Source: an uncultured Lentisphaeraceae bacterium
Lineage (GTDB): Bacteria > Verrucomicrobiota > Kiritimatiellia > RFP12 > DVOR01
Length of the DNA: 10,358 nt
Direction: 5' to 3'
Assembly (NCBI GenBank): GCA_946056345.1
Contig: CAMGJH010000009.1
Location: 1-10,358 of the forward strand
Both the position numbers and the translations under genes were made by a program. The notes below the pieces were generated by a model. That model was not told where the DNA came from. It did not search any database and saw only the letters and a program-made list of their open reading frames with translations. Shown here piece after piece: positions 10,239 to 10,358 of the stretch (position 1 is the first letter of the stretch; every line of letters starts with the position of its first letter).

Positions 10239-10358
10239 TTACTTGAGGAGACCCTCGATGTCGGCGAGGGTGAGGGAAGAGAGGATGGAGGCGGCGGAGG
10301 CGTTGACGGTGGCGTCGATGAGGGCCTGCTCTTTGCGTTGGACCTCCAGGACCTTTTC
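10239..10358 (-). CDS. C-terminus of a probable SNF2/RapA-type helicase (partial at the window edge)
   Basis: The reverse strand is open from the window edge to TAA at 10239-10241, giving 39 residues: it begins EKVLEVQRKEQALIDA and ends SSLTLADIEGLLK. An E-K-V-L-x-x-Q-x-K-x-x-L-I-D-A stretch followed by a short variable linker and a S-L-T-x-x-[DE]-[IL]-x-x-L-L ending is the typical last part of bacterial SNF2-family ATPases (helicase domain plus C-terminal tail). These proteins remodel protein-DNA or RNA polymerase complexes using ATP. The codons are C-rich at the third position, as in recD, which supports real coding. The catalytic motifs lie outside the window, so the assignment rests on the tail only. 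The gene converges with the DUF1275 gene. Confidence 0.65.
   Translation of the reverse strand, partial: EKVLEVQRKEQALIDATVNASAASILSSLTLADIEGLLK

Overview
The window is GC-rich bacterial chromosomal DNA. Its core is a housekeeping DNA-repair operon, followed by an unusually repeat-rich convergent intergenic region. RecBCD-type proteins (rather than AddAB) occur in Proteobacteria, Verrucomicrobiota/Chlamydiota and some Actinobacteria. The divergent RecB and RecC sequences made me lean weakly towards a Verrucomicrobiota-like or other non-enterobacterial lineage, but the sequence alone does not settle this.

Layout. Positions 1-128 are a short upstream region with a heptad repeat element (about 35-73) and an extended -10 promoter. 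Then, all on the + strand: trmB (tRNA m7G46 methyltransferase, 129-767), recC (814-4107), recB (4121-7297), recD (7294-8844) and, after a 78-base gap with its own likely promoter, a DUF1275/YoaK-family membrane protein (8923-9597). A gene-free stretch of about 640 bases follows (9598-10238). It holds a palindromic CCCGGG array (9769-9934), two more copies of the heptad element (9951-9994 inverted, 10185-10212 direct) and a probable leftward terminator (10069-10122). At the right edge, on the - strand, are the last 39 codons of a gene whose C-terminus looks like a bacterial SNF2/RapA-type helicase (10239-10358, partial).

How the genes work together. RecB (3'-5' helicase and nuclease), RecC (scaffold and Chi-recognition subunit with dead helicase/nuclease folds) and RecD (5'-3' helicase) form the heterotrimer that resects double-strand breaks and loads RecA. 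All key helicase and nuclease residues are visible, so the complex should be active. The recB stop and recD start overlap by four bases and recC and recB are 13 bases apart, which fits coupled expression of the subunits. trmB lies 46 bases upstream and may share the transcript.

I did not find a new enzymatic system. The parts not explained by known genes are the two intergenic repeat families, a sharp change in G-versus-C preference near the end of recC, and a promoter that seems to make a leaderless trmB transcript.
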